From contig NZ_JAFIBI010000001.1 of assembly GCF_017832975.1 (NCBI RefSeq), positions 558,001-622,000 of the forward strand: DNA of 64,000 nucleotides, given 5' to 3'. The position numbers and the translations under genes were made by a program. Source of the stretch: Arthrobacter sp. PvP023. Its GTDB lineage: Bacteria > Actinomycetota > Actinomycetes > Actinomycetales > Micrococcaceae. Below, in pieces: positions 1-16,693 of this stretch. The notes beneath the pieces were generated by a model. It was not told the origin of the DNA. It did not search any database and saw only the letters and a program-made list of their open reading frames with translations. Each line of letters opens with the position of its first letter. Within the stretch, counting starts at the first letter, position 1.

Positions 1-1574
<1,574 letters not shown>

Positions 1575-1640
1575 CACACCCCTTTCGTGAACGGATTCAA
1601 AAGACGTTCACACCATGAAAGGGGTAAAAGAAAACAAGAC

Positions 1641-1663
1641 TGCTTGCGTCCACTATGTGGTTC
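1641..1663 (+). other. 3' arm of pre-23S rRNA processing stem (copy 1)
   Basis: This 23-nt segment is identical to 13307-13329. It is complementary, with two G-U pairs, to the segment at 9968-9990 just upstream of the complete 23S gene. It therefore looks like the 3' strand of the long helix that brings the ends of pre-23S rRNA together for RNase III cleavage. The matching 5' arm of this copy lies outside the window. Confidence 0.7.
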
Positions 1664-1800
1664 CCAACCAACAAACCCGTTGCGTTGCAGGAACAAAACC
1701 ACAACAAAATAACAACACCACACCTGCCCTGACCGGCAGGAGCATGTTGTAACCACAGATTTCCCACACACACCCCCCGGGGCGTGTGACGGGTAGAAGG

Positions 1801-1920
1801 GTTACGGCGGTCATAGCGTGGGGGAAACGCCCGGTCCCATTCCGAACCCGGAAGCTAAGACCCACAGCGCCGATGGTACTGCACCCGGGAGGGTGTGGGA
1901 GAGTAGGTCACCGCCGGAAC
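1801..1920 (+). rRNA. 5S ribosomal RNA (operon copy 1)
   Basis: About 120 nt with the canonical 5S core CCATTCCGAACCCGGAAG and terminal helix strands GTTACGGCGGT and ACCGCCGGAAC. It lies about 230 bp behind the 23S gene, as expected for an actinobacterial operon. It is identical in sequence to the second 5S gene at 13467-13586. Ends are taken from the terminal helix. Confidence 0.96.
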
Positions 1921-1932
1921 ATCATTCAGGTC

Positions 1933-1966
1933 GAGAGCCCCAACCAGGCAACTGGTTGGGGCTCTC
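1933..1966 (+). terminator. Hairpin behind rRNA operon copy 1
   Basis: A perfect 15-bp stem, GAGAGCCCCAACCAG / CTGGTTGGGGCTCTC, with a GCAA tetraloop, starts 13 nt after the 5S gene. No T-run follows, as is common in actinobacterial terminators. The same hairpin stands behind the second operon at 13599-13632. The GNRA loop and position make an rRNA operon terminator the likely role. Confidence 0.85.
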
Positions 1967-2011
1967 CCACGTTAACCACCAAAACCCACACCCCACACCC
2001 ACACCCACACC

Positions 2012-2322
2012 CTCTCTCAGATCCGGCACCCCTCCTACCGGACCCTCTCTCACATCCGGCACCCCTCCTACCGGACCCTCTCTCAGATCCGGCACCCCTC
2101 CCGACACACCCTCTCTCAGATCCGGCACCCCTTCTGCCGGCCCCTCTCCCACATCCGGCGGCCGCCCGCCCGGGCACCCGAACCAGGCACCGCCCTCGAA
2201 CCCCCGCCACCACCGCGAGAGCATCCGGAAACAACCCGCCACAACCGAGAGAGCATCCGGAAACAACCGGCCAGAACTGAGAGAGCGTCCGGAAATAACC
2301 GGCCAGAACTGAGAGAGCGTCG
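2012..2322. repeat. Periodic CTCTCTC / GAGAGAGC array A (behind rRNA operon 1)
   Basis: Left arm: five units beginning CTCTCTCAGATCCGGCACC (one variant CTCTCCC) start at 2012, 2045, 2078, 2111 and 2144, an exact 33-bp period. Right arm: four units with the complementary core GAGAGAGC (first one GCGAGAGC) start at 2215, 2247, 2279 and 2311, a 32-bp period. The centre, 2177-2214, is GC-rich and contains GGCGGCCGCC and GCCCGGGC dyads. The array fills the gap between the rRNA hairpin and the lacI-type gene. Its open frames are proline-rich artefacts of the 33-bp period. Related arrays are at 13669, 51727 and 63587. Function unknown. Confidence 0.9.
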
Positions 2323-2370
2323 CCGTGCTTTGTGGGCCGCTCTCGCACTGCCGCCCTAGACTTACAGTTC

Positions 2371-3396
2371 ATGAGCCACACACCGTCCGGATACCCGGCC
2401 AAGCCGGCCACAATCCTTGACGTGGCCGCGGCTGCCGGGGTTTCGCGCCAGACAGTTACCCGGGCGATGAATGACATGCCCGGGATCAAGGAAGCCACCC
2501 GCCAGCGGGTGCAGAAGTTGGCGCAGGAGCTCGGTTACACCCCAAGCCGTTTTGCTAAGGGACTCGTCCAGGGAGCAAGGACCTCAGTCGGCCTGGCAAT
2601 CCCTGATCTCACCAACCCCTATTTCCCGGCGTTTGCCTCAAGCGTCGTGGAATTGGCCACGCTCCGAGGATGGCACGTGGTGGTGGACGACTACGGTCAC
2701 GGCGGTCGCAGCGGTCTGGACGCCGTCGAGCATCTGGCGCCACAAGTGGACGCGGTGATCGGCTACCTTGGCGGTTACGCCAACCAGGCGCAGTCCGTTC
2801 TGGGCCGTCGTCCGCTGATTGTCCTGGACGAAACGCCCGGAGGCGCGGCCGGTAGCATCAACTTCGACTACCAGCATGCGGCGAGGGTGGCTGTGGATCA
2901 ACTGACGGATTCCAAGCGTCAGCACATCGCCTACCTTGAGGCGCGGTCAGCCTCTGAAAGTGGCGAACCTGCCCCGTGCACTGTCCGCGGGAAAGCTGTG
3001 GCTGGTCGCCTGGACGAACTTGGTGCGTCATGGTCACTCATCGTTGCCGAAGAGACAGCAGAGGCCGCCAGGAAGGCAGCAGCTGAATTTCTTCAGGACC
3101 ATCCGGAGACCGACGGATTTCTGGCATTCAATGATCTGATGGCCGCCGGGGTCTTGAAGGCACTTTCCGCTTCAGGGCGCAGGGTGCCCGCGGACTGTGC
3201 GGTTATCGGCATGGACGGTATCCCGCTCGGCGAGCTTCTAAGTCCTCAGCTCAGCACAATGGCGCTGGACCTCCGCGAGGTCGGAAGGACCGCCGTCGAA
3301 CTTCTTGATGGGTTGCTCTCGGGGGCAGTCAACCCAGGATCACAATCATCCCGGAAGACCTTGAAACATCGGCTGGTCGTCCGGGAAACCACCTGA
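2371..3396 (+). CDS. LacI-family transcriptional regulator
   Basis: A 341-residue repressor of normal LacI/GalR length. Residues about 12-31 form the helix-turn-helix and hinge region (ILDVAAAAGVSRQTVTRAMN). The rest is a periplasmic-binding-protein-like sugar-sensing and dimerisation domain ending with the typical segment GRTAVELLDGLL. I chose ATG 2371 because an upstream in-frame start at 2332 would add residues that do not look like a LacI N-terminus and sit next to the repeat array. It precedes a dehydrogenase and a beta-galactosidase on the same strand. The palindrome at 4406-4419 is a LacI-type operator, so this protein probably represses the galactosidase in response to a sugar. The effector is not identifiable here. 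Confidence 0.9.
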   Translation: MSHTPSGYPAKPATILDVAAAAGVSRQTVTRAMNDMPGIKEATRQRVQKLAQELGYTPSRFAKGLVQGARTSVGLAIPDLTNPYFPAFASSVVELATLRGWHVVVDDYGHGGRSGLDAVEHLAPQVDAVIGYLGGYANQAQSVLGRRPLIVLDETPGGAAGSINFDYQHAARVAVDQLTDSKRQHIAYLEARSASESGEPAPCTVRGKAVAGRLDELGASWSLIVAEETAEAARKAAAEFLQDHPETDGFLAFNDLMAAGVLKALSASGRRVPADCAVIGMDGIPLGELLSPQLSTMALDLREVGRTAVELLDGLLSGAVNPGSQSSRKTLKHRLVVRETT

Positions 3397-3581
3397 CGGC
3401 ACACTACTGCCGCCGCAGTGGCGGGAATGCGCCCGCCACTATGTGCCAAAGTGCCCTTCCGGCTGCCCGTCGCAACCGTCAAGCTGGAACGGGACTTAGG
3501 CACAGCTGCCCGGGCTGCCGCAGCCCTGCCGCGCGAGTCGCACCCCGGCGGCTCGAGGCCAACTCTTGGACAGGAGCAGGG

Positions 3582-4340
3582 ATGGGACGGCTGGAAAGCA
3601 AAGTAGGCCTCATCAGCGGCGGATCGCGCGGGATCGGTGCTGCGATAGCCCGCCGGATGGTTGAAGAAGGCGCAAAGGTGGTCGTCGGTGATGTCCTGGA
3701 CCAGGAAGGCGCCGCCCTGGCAGCGGAGCTGGGAGACGATGCGCGTTTCGTACACCTCGATGTGACGAGCCCAGCCGACTGGCAGCAGGCGGTACACGCC
3801 GCCGTCGCCGAATTTGGCAGTCTCAGCGTGCTGGTCAACAACGCCGGCATTGTGAATTTTGGCCGGATCGATGAGTATCCCCTTGAGGAATGGAGCAGGA
3901 TCATCGACGTCAACCTCACCGGCGTGTTCAACGGCATCAAGGCTGCGGCCCCGTCCCTCGCGTTGAACGGTGCCGCGTCCATCATCAACATCTCGTCAAT
4001 TGCGGGCGTCCGCGGATACGAAAGCCTCGCGGGCTATACAGCGTCCAAATGGGGTGTCCGCGGGCTGACAAAGAGCGCGGCCCTCGACCTGGGAGGAACC
4101 GGAACGCGGGTGAACTCAGTGCATCCGGGTGTCATTGAAACCCCCATGACAGCGGGCATGACGTTCGACACCGTCCACGTTCCGTTGCATCGGATCGGCC
4201 AACCGCGGGAGGTGGCCGACCTGGTTGTGTACCTGGCTTCCGAGGAGTCCTCCTTTGTGACAGGTTCGGAGTTTGTGATCGACGGCGGTGAAACCGCCGG
4301 GACCGTGGCGCCCGAGGACGCCGGAGGCTCCCCGGGCTGA
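3582..4340 (+). CDS. Short-chain dehydrogenase/reductase (classical SDR)
   Basis: A 252-residue cytosolic NAD(P)-dependent oxidoreductase of standard SDR size. The cofactor motif GGSRGIG is at residues 13-19, NNAG near 86-89, and the catalytic set S139, Y152 and K156 (YTASK) is complete. The C-terminal signature VTGSEFVIDGGE is also typical. ATG 3582 is preceded by AGGAGCAGGG, a good ribosome site, so the long upstream in-frame extension was discarded. An Asp (D37) after the second beta strand suggests NAD preference; this is inference. The gene lies between the LacI regulator and the beta-galactosidase, which hints at a role in sugar or sugar-alcohol oxidation, but SDR substrates cannot be read from sequence. 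Confidence 0.9.
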   Translation: MGRLESKVGLISGGSRGIGAAIARRMVEEGAKVVVGDVLDQEGAALAAELGDDARFVHLDVTSPADWQQAVHAAVAEFGSLSVLVNNAGIVNFGRIDEYPLEEWSRIIDVNLTGVFNGIKAAAPSLALNGAASIINISSIAGVRGYESLAGYTASKWGVRGLTKSAALDLGGTGTRVNSVHPGVIETPMTAGMTFDTVHVPLHRIGQPREVADLVVYLASEESSFVTGSEFVIDGGETAGTVAPEDAGGSPG

Positions 4341-4402
4341 CCACGCCGGCCCGGGGCCTGTGGACCCTTTTCAACCACGCTGCATTCGCGTACGATCGAT
4401 AA

Positions 4403-7549
<3,147 letters not shown>

Positions 7550-7649
7550 AGTTGTCAGGCGCCGGGGAGCGCCAATAAGCGGCGGAAGAGGCCGGAAATT
7601 CGCGGGATTCCGGGGATTTTCGGTCTTGTCTGCGTGTTTGGGGGTGGAT

Positions 7650-7678
7650 TTGTGTGGGGTGCGGTGGGCGTGTAAAGT
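7650..7678 (+). promoter_or_regulatory. rRNA promoter P1
   Basis: TTGTGT (7650-7655) and TAAAGT (7673-7678) separated by 17 bp, about 410 bp upstream of 16S. Good fit to the actinobacterial housekeeping sigma consensus and located where rRNA promoters are expected. Not verified by transcript data. Confidence 0.6.
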
Positions 7679-7815
7679 AATTTGAGTCGCCGCCGCTGAT
7701 GCGGAGAGATTGCGACCGACCCCCTTCTGAATGGCCTGGAAAACGGCGCTGTTATGGCGTGCGGTAACCGGGTGGGGACCCTTCCTGTGGTGCTTGTGGC
7801 TGGCGGAACGCCGGT

Positions 7816-7844
7816 TTGCATAGTGTGGCGGGATCGGGTAAGTT
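7816..7844 (+). promoter_or_regulatory. rRNA promoter P2
   Basis: TTGCAT (7816-7821) and TAAGTT (7839-7844) with a 17-bp spacer, about 240 bp upstream of 16S. Tandem promoters are usual for actinobacterial rRNA operons. Prediction from sequence only. Confidence 0.55.
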
Positions 7845-7904
7845 TGGGAAGTTGCTCCGGAGCGATCCACGGCTGGGATGTTGTGGTGGTGCCGGGTGTG
7901 TCTG

Positions 7905-7925
7905 TTGTTTGAGAACTCAATAGTG
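7905..7925 (+). promoter_or_regulatory. rRNA leader box (antitermination/processing motif)
   Basis: TTGTTTGAGAACTCAATAGT lies downstream of both promoters. It is nearly repeated at 9959-9979 before 23S (TGTTTGAGAACTACATAGTG). The duplicated placement before each large rRNA is seen directly; the antitermination/processing role is from known actinobacterial leaders. Confidence 0.55.
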
Positions 7926-8084
7926 TGCCAAGTTTGTTGATACCAATTTATTTTATGGATTGGTTGAATTGACTGGATCCGCCACCCCGTGGTGTGGTCT
8001 GGTTTTTACAGCTGGTTTCAAATTTTGTGCAGTCTGGTTCCGCGTTTTCCCGTGGTTCCTGGTTGTGTCTGTTTTTGTTTTACT

Positions 8085-13239
<5,155 letters not shown>

Positions 13240-13306
13240 CACACCCCTTTCGTGAACGGATTCAAAAGACGTTCACACCATGAAAGGGGTAAAAAGAAAA
13301 CAAGAC

Positions 13307-13329
13307 TGCTTGCGTCCACTATGTGGTTC
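13307..13329 (+). other. 3' arm of pre-23S rRNA processing stem (copy 2)
   Basis: Complementary to 9968-9990 over 23 nt including two G-U wobbles, and identical to 1641-1663. Located about 70 nt past the 23S 3' end. It forms the base helix of the pre-23S loop. Confidence 0.8.
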
Positions 13330-13466
13330 CCAACCAACAAACCCGTTGCGTTGCAGGAACAAAACCACAACAAAATAACAACACCACACCTGCCCTGACC
13401 GGCAGGAGCATGTTGTAACCACAGATTTCCCACACACACCCCCAGGGGCGTGTGACGGGTAGAAGG

Positions 13467-13586
13467 GTTACGGCGGTCATAGCGTGGGGGAAACGCCCGG
13501 TCCCATTCCGAACCCGGAAGCTAAGACCCACAGCGCCGATGGTACTGCACCCGGGAGGGTGTGGGAGAGTAGGTCACCGCCGGAAC
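13467..13586 (+). rRNA. 5S ribosomal RNA (operon copy 2)
   Basis: Same sequence as 1801-1920, with the conserved CCATTCCGAACCCGGAAG core and intact terminal helix. Third gene of the complete operon. The 23S-5S spacer differs from copy 1 by one A and a CCCGGGG/CCAGGGG change. Confidence 0.96.
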
Positions 13587-13598
13587 ATCATTCAGGTC

Positions 13599-13632
13599 GA
13601 GAGCCCCAACCAGGCAACTGGTTGGGGCTCTC
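13599..13632 (+). terminator. Hairpin behind rRNA operon copy 2
   Basis: Same 15-bp perfect stem and GCAA loop as behind copy 1, starting 13 nt after 5S. Identity between the two operons persists through the hairpin and about 20 bp beyond, then the arrays diverge. Confidence 0.85.
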
Positions 13633-13668
13633 CCACGTTAACCACCAAAACCCCCACCCCACACCCCA

Positions 13669-13915
13669 CACTCCCAGACCCGGCACCCCTCCTACCGGAC
13701 CCTCTCCCACATCCGGCACCCCTCCCGACACACCCTCTCTCACATCCTGCACCCCTTTTACCGGACCCTCTCCCACATCCGGCGGCCGCCCGCCCGGGCA
13801 CCCGGACCAGGCACCGCCCTCGAACCCCCGCCATAACCGAGAGAGCATCCGGAAACCACCCGCCACAACCGAGAGAGCGTCGCCCGGGGGAGTGCGTAAG
13901 CTGAGAGAGCGTCAC
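13669..13915. repeat. Periodic CTCTCTC / GAGAGAGC array C (behind rRNA operon 2)
   Basis: Left arm: four CTCTCTC/CTCTCCC-type units start at 13669, 13702, 13735 and 13768, an exact 33-bp period. Right arm: GAGAGAGC cores start at 13839, 13871 and 13903, a 32-bp period. The last left and first right cores are 71 bp apart, the same distance as in the array behind operon 1, and the centre GGCGGCCGCCCGCCCGGGCA is shared. Unit number differs (4+3 here, 5+4 there). The remaining 13916-14125 is the hup upstream region, in which I see no further gene. Confidence 0.9.
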
Positions 13916-14125
13916 GTACCCGTCCCCGGCCGGGCTGCGGAGGCCGTCCGCTGATGGCGAAATACGGGGCCAAAAGGCCTCAAAACCGGTGATTTACCTC
14001 AAAAAATGGCGGAAACACGCGGAATTTGCGGACCTGACCGCGGCAAGCTGGTAAGTTTTCGAACAGTGGCTTGTGCGCATGCCGCGTTCAGGCTCCAGAA
14101 ATCATGACCGTCCAGGAGGACATAA

Positions 14126-14410
14126 ATGGCTAAGAACCGTAGTGAACTTGTTGCAGAGGTAGCAGGCAAGGCAGGCACCAGCCAGGCAGCCGTCAACTCC
14201 GTGCTCGATGCACTGTTCGAGGTTTTCGAGACCTCTGTCGCCGCGGGCGAGAAGATCACCATCCCGGGCTGGCTCGCAGTTGAGCGCACCGACCGCGCAG
14301 CCCGTACGGGCCGCAACCCGCAGACCGGCGAGACCATCCAGATCGCCGCCGGCCACAGCGTCAAGCTGACCGCGGGCTCCAAGCTGAAGGCTGCTGTCTC
14401 CAAGAAGTAG
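14126..14410 (+). CDS. hup: HU-family nucleoid DNA-binding protein
   Basis: A 94-residue basic protein of exact HU size that bends and compacts DNA. It has the HU fold signature: helical N-terminus (AKNRSELVAEVAGKAGTSQA), DALFEVFE, then GWLAVERTDRAARTGRNPQTGE containing the DNA-binding arm RNPQTGE at about 71-77. The long lysine/alanine tail of mycobacterial HupB is missing, so this is the short form; it ends KAAVSKK. ATG 14126 follows a strong GGAGGACATAA ribosome site. It stands alone between an rRNA-linked repeat array and a copper/oxidase assembly gene, with its own perfect terminator. Confidence 0.96.
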   Translation: MAKNRSELVAEVAGKAGTSQAAVNSVLDALFEVFETSVAAGEKITIPGWLAVERTDRAARTGRNPQTGETIQIAAGHSVKLTAGSKLKAAVSKK

Positions 14411-14430
14411 CATCCGGCGTCCAACGCTTG

Positions 14431-14466
14431 AAAGGGAGCGGCAACCTGAGGGTTGCCGCTCCCTTT
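14431..14466 (+). terminator. Terminator behind HU gene
   Basis: A perfect 16-bp stem AAAGGGAGCGGCAACC / GGTTGCCGCTCCCTTT with loop TGAG, 20 nt after the HU stop codon. It works as an intrinsic terminator, with the T-run inside the stem. Confidence 0.9.
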
Positions 14467-14518
14467 GCGATTATGCCGTCGATTCGCGGCGCAGGCACCC
14501 GTAGCGGACAATGGATAG

Positions 14519-16693
14519 GTGCCCTCAGCAGCAAAATCCCGCCCCACCCATCCGCAGCCTTCCCCCACTCCGGGAAAGACGGGGGTCTCTGCGGGCGCTG
14601 CGGGTATTTCCCGGCCATGGCAGTTCGCTGGCCTCGCAGCGCTCTTCCTGGGGCTAGCAGCGGCCCTCTTGTTCTCCGGAGCAGCTGCCGCACGCGAGGT
14701 GTCTGATCCCGGCGCCCTGATCCGCTGGGGACTCCCCATCAGCAAGGCCATCCACAACGTCTCACTGGCCACTGTGATCGGCGGCCTGATTTTCGCGGTC
14801 GGCATCCTGCCGCGCAATGCCAACGGTTCCCGGTCCAAGGACACCGCCACAGCAGAGCACCCGGCGTTCTCCCGTGCCTTGGCCGTGGCGGCCGCCGCAG
14901 GCGCTGCGTGGACGCTGTCAGCCATTGCGGTGCTGGTGCTGACCTATTCGGACGTGGCCGGCCAGTCGCTCTCCGGTGATGCGGAATTCACCCGCGCGCT
15001 GGTTTACTTCATGACGGACATCGAGACCGGCCGGGCCTGGCTCACCGTCACCATCGTTGCCGCAGTGGTGACCACGGCATTGTTCGGGGTGAGGTCCCTG
15101 ACGGGCCTGGCCATCACGCTGGTGCTGTCGCTGGCGGGCATGGTGCCCATCGCCCTCATCGGCCACTCCTCTAGCTCCAGCGACCATGAAGGCGCCATCA
15201 ACTCCCTGGCCCTGCACCTGGTGGGCGTTTCCGCGTGGGTGGGCGGCATCATCATGCTGGCCATCCTGTCCGGCATCCTGACGGGCACGGGCACGGGCGC
15301 CAACGCCGGTGCCAAAGCAGCCGGCAAAACGGACATCACCGAGCCCACGCTCCGCCGGTTCTCGTCCCTTGCCGGGTTCGCCTTTGTCCTGGTGTTTGCC
15401 TCCGGTGTCATCAATGCAAGCATCCGGATCACCAGCTGGCACAACCTCTTTGGATCCGCCTACGGGCAAATGGTGCTCGCCAAAGCCGTGGCCACCCTGA
15501 TGCTTGGCGCCATCGGCCTGATGCACCGCCAGTGGGTCATCCCGCAGCTGAACCGCAAGGGCGGCGCTGCGCTTTCCTCCCGGCGGGTGCTGTGGCAATT
15601 GGTCATCGCGGAACTGCTGATCATGGGCGCGACGTCGGGAATCGCCGTCGCCCTTGGCCGTTCCGCCCCGCCACAACCCACCACCTTCGCTCCTGACGCC
15701 TCCCCGGCCTTCATCCTCTCCGGCTACGAACTGCCGCCTGAGCTGACCCCGGAACGCTGGCTCACCGAATGGCGCCTGGACTGGCTCTGGATTGCCGTAG
15801 CAGCGGTCGGCCTGGTGTCGTACTTCCTCGGCGTGGCCAAGGTCCTGCGCCGGGGCGACAAGTGGTCCTGGTTCCGCAGTGTCAACTGGGTGATCGGACT
15901 GGTGGTCCTCACCTACGTCACCTCCGGTCCGCCGTCGGTCTACGGGCGCGTGCTGTTTTCCGCGCACATGGTGGATCACATGGCGCTCACCATGGTGGCT
16001 CCGATCTTCTTGGTGCTCGGCGCCCCCGTAACGCTCGCGCTGCGCGCCCTGCCTGCACGCGCCGACGGCTCGCGGGGCCTGCGCGAATGGCTGCTGCTGT
16101 TCGTGCACTCGAAGTTCTCCCAGCTGGTCACGCACCCGCTCTTCGCCGCGGCCAACTTCGCCGGTTCAATCGTGCTGTTCTACTACTCGGACGCGTTCGG
16201 CTACGCCATGCGGGACCACGTGGGCCACGAACTCATGAACCTGCACTTCGCCCTCACCGGCTACATCTTCGTCCTGACCATGATCGGAACGGACCCGCTG
16301 CCCCGCCGCGCACCCTACCCGATGCGGCTGCTGCTGCTCCTGGCCACCATGGGCTTCCACGCTTTCTTCGGTGTAGCGATCATGGGAGGCACAGGGCTGC
16401 TGGCCGCGGACTACTTCGGCAACCTGGGCCGGACCTGGGGACCCTCCGCGCTGCTCGACCAGCAGATGGGCGGCGCGGTGGCCTGGGGCATCGGCGAAGT
16501 ACCCACGCTGCTGGTGGCAATCGGCGTCGCCGTGATGTGGTCCCGTTCGGATGCGCGGGAGTCCAAACGGACCGACCGGGCAGCGGACAGGAATAACGAC
16601 GCCGATCTCACTGCTTACAACGATATGTTTGCCAAGTTGGCTGAACGCGACGCCAAGCTGGCTGAACGCAATTCAAAGCTGGAAGGACGCTGA
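14519..16693 (+). CDS. CopD / cytochrome c oxidase assembly (CtaG) fusion membrane protein
   Basis: A 724-residue polytopic protein. The first half (about residues 50-370) has the alternating hydrophobic segments of the copper-resistance CopD domain, including WVGGIIMLAIL. The second half (about 400-690) matches the Caa3_CtaG family: conserved His-rich membrane segments HMVDHMALTMVAPIF and DHVGHELMNLHFALTGYIF. CtaG delivers copper to cytochrome oxidase, so the protein probably couples copper import with oxidase maturation. The C-terminus carries a lysine/glutamate repeat (KLAERDAKLAERNSKLEGR) that may be a coiled coil. Start GTG 14519 is tentative; no strong ribosome site is seen. It overlaps the next gene by one base (TGATG), implying translational coupling. 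Fusion is known in Arthrobacter-type genomes. Confidence 0.88.
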   Translation: MPSAAKSRPTHPQPSPTPGKTGVSAGAAGISRPWQFAGLAALFLGLAAALLFSGAAAAREVSDPGALIRWGLPISKAIHNVSLATVIGGLIFAVGILPRNANGSRSKDTATAEHPAFSRALAVAAAAGAAWTLSAIAVLVLTYSDVAGQSLSGDAEFTRALVYFMTDIETGRAWLTVTIVAAVVTTALFGVRSLTGLAITLVLSLAGMVPIALIGHSSSSSDHEGAINSLALHLVGVSAWVGGIIMLAILSGILTGTGTGANAGAKAAGKTDITEPTLRRFSSLAGFAFVLVFASGVINASIRITSWHNLFGSAYGQMVLAKAVATLMLGAIGLMHRQWVIPQLNRKGGAALSSRRVLWQLVIAELLIMGATSGIAVALGRSAPPQPTTFAPDASPAFILSGYELPPELTPERWLTEWRLDWLWIAVAAVGLVSYFLGVAKVLRRGDKWSWFRSVNWVIGLVVLTYVTSGPPSVYGRVLFSAHMVDHMALTMVAPIFLVLGAPVTLALRALPARADGSRGLREWLLLFVHSKFSQLVTHPLFAAANFAGSIVLFYYSDAFGYAMRDHVGHELMNLHFALTGYIFVLTMIGTDPLPRRAPYPMRLLLLLATMGFHAFFGVAIMGGTGLLAADYFGNLGRTWGPSALLDQQMGGAVAWGIGEVPTLLVAIGVAVMWSRSDARESKRTDRAADRNNDADLTAYNDMFAKLAERDAKLAERNSKLEGR

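Larger units (their letters stand above)
7550..8084 (+). promoter_or_regulatory. Leader and promoter region of complete rRNA operon
   Basis: A 535-bp stretch with no protein gene. Two sigma-70-like promoters with exact 17-bp spacers are visible, listed separately. From 7905 the motif GTTTGAGAACTCAATAGTG occurs; a close copy lies before the 23S gene near 9962. This motif class precedes rRNA genes in actinobacteria and is linked with antitermination and processing. A weak GGCGC/GCGCC hairpin at 7558-7573 may end the beta-galactosidase transcript. Confidence 0.75.

Noticed and set aside
2012..2322. CRISPR array
   Set aside because: Units are similar along most of their length within an arm, there are no unique spacers of constant size, arms reverse orientation, and no cas genes are near.
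1786..2498. Proline-rich and glycine-rich open frames of 110-190 residues on both strands
   Set aside because: They run through 5S rRNA and the 33-bp array; since 33 is a multiple of three the array stays open in several frames. The repeat peptides (DPAPLLP-type) have no start context and change frame with the array.
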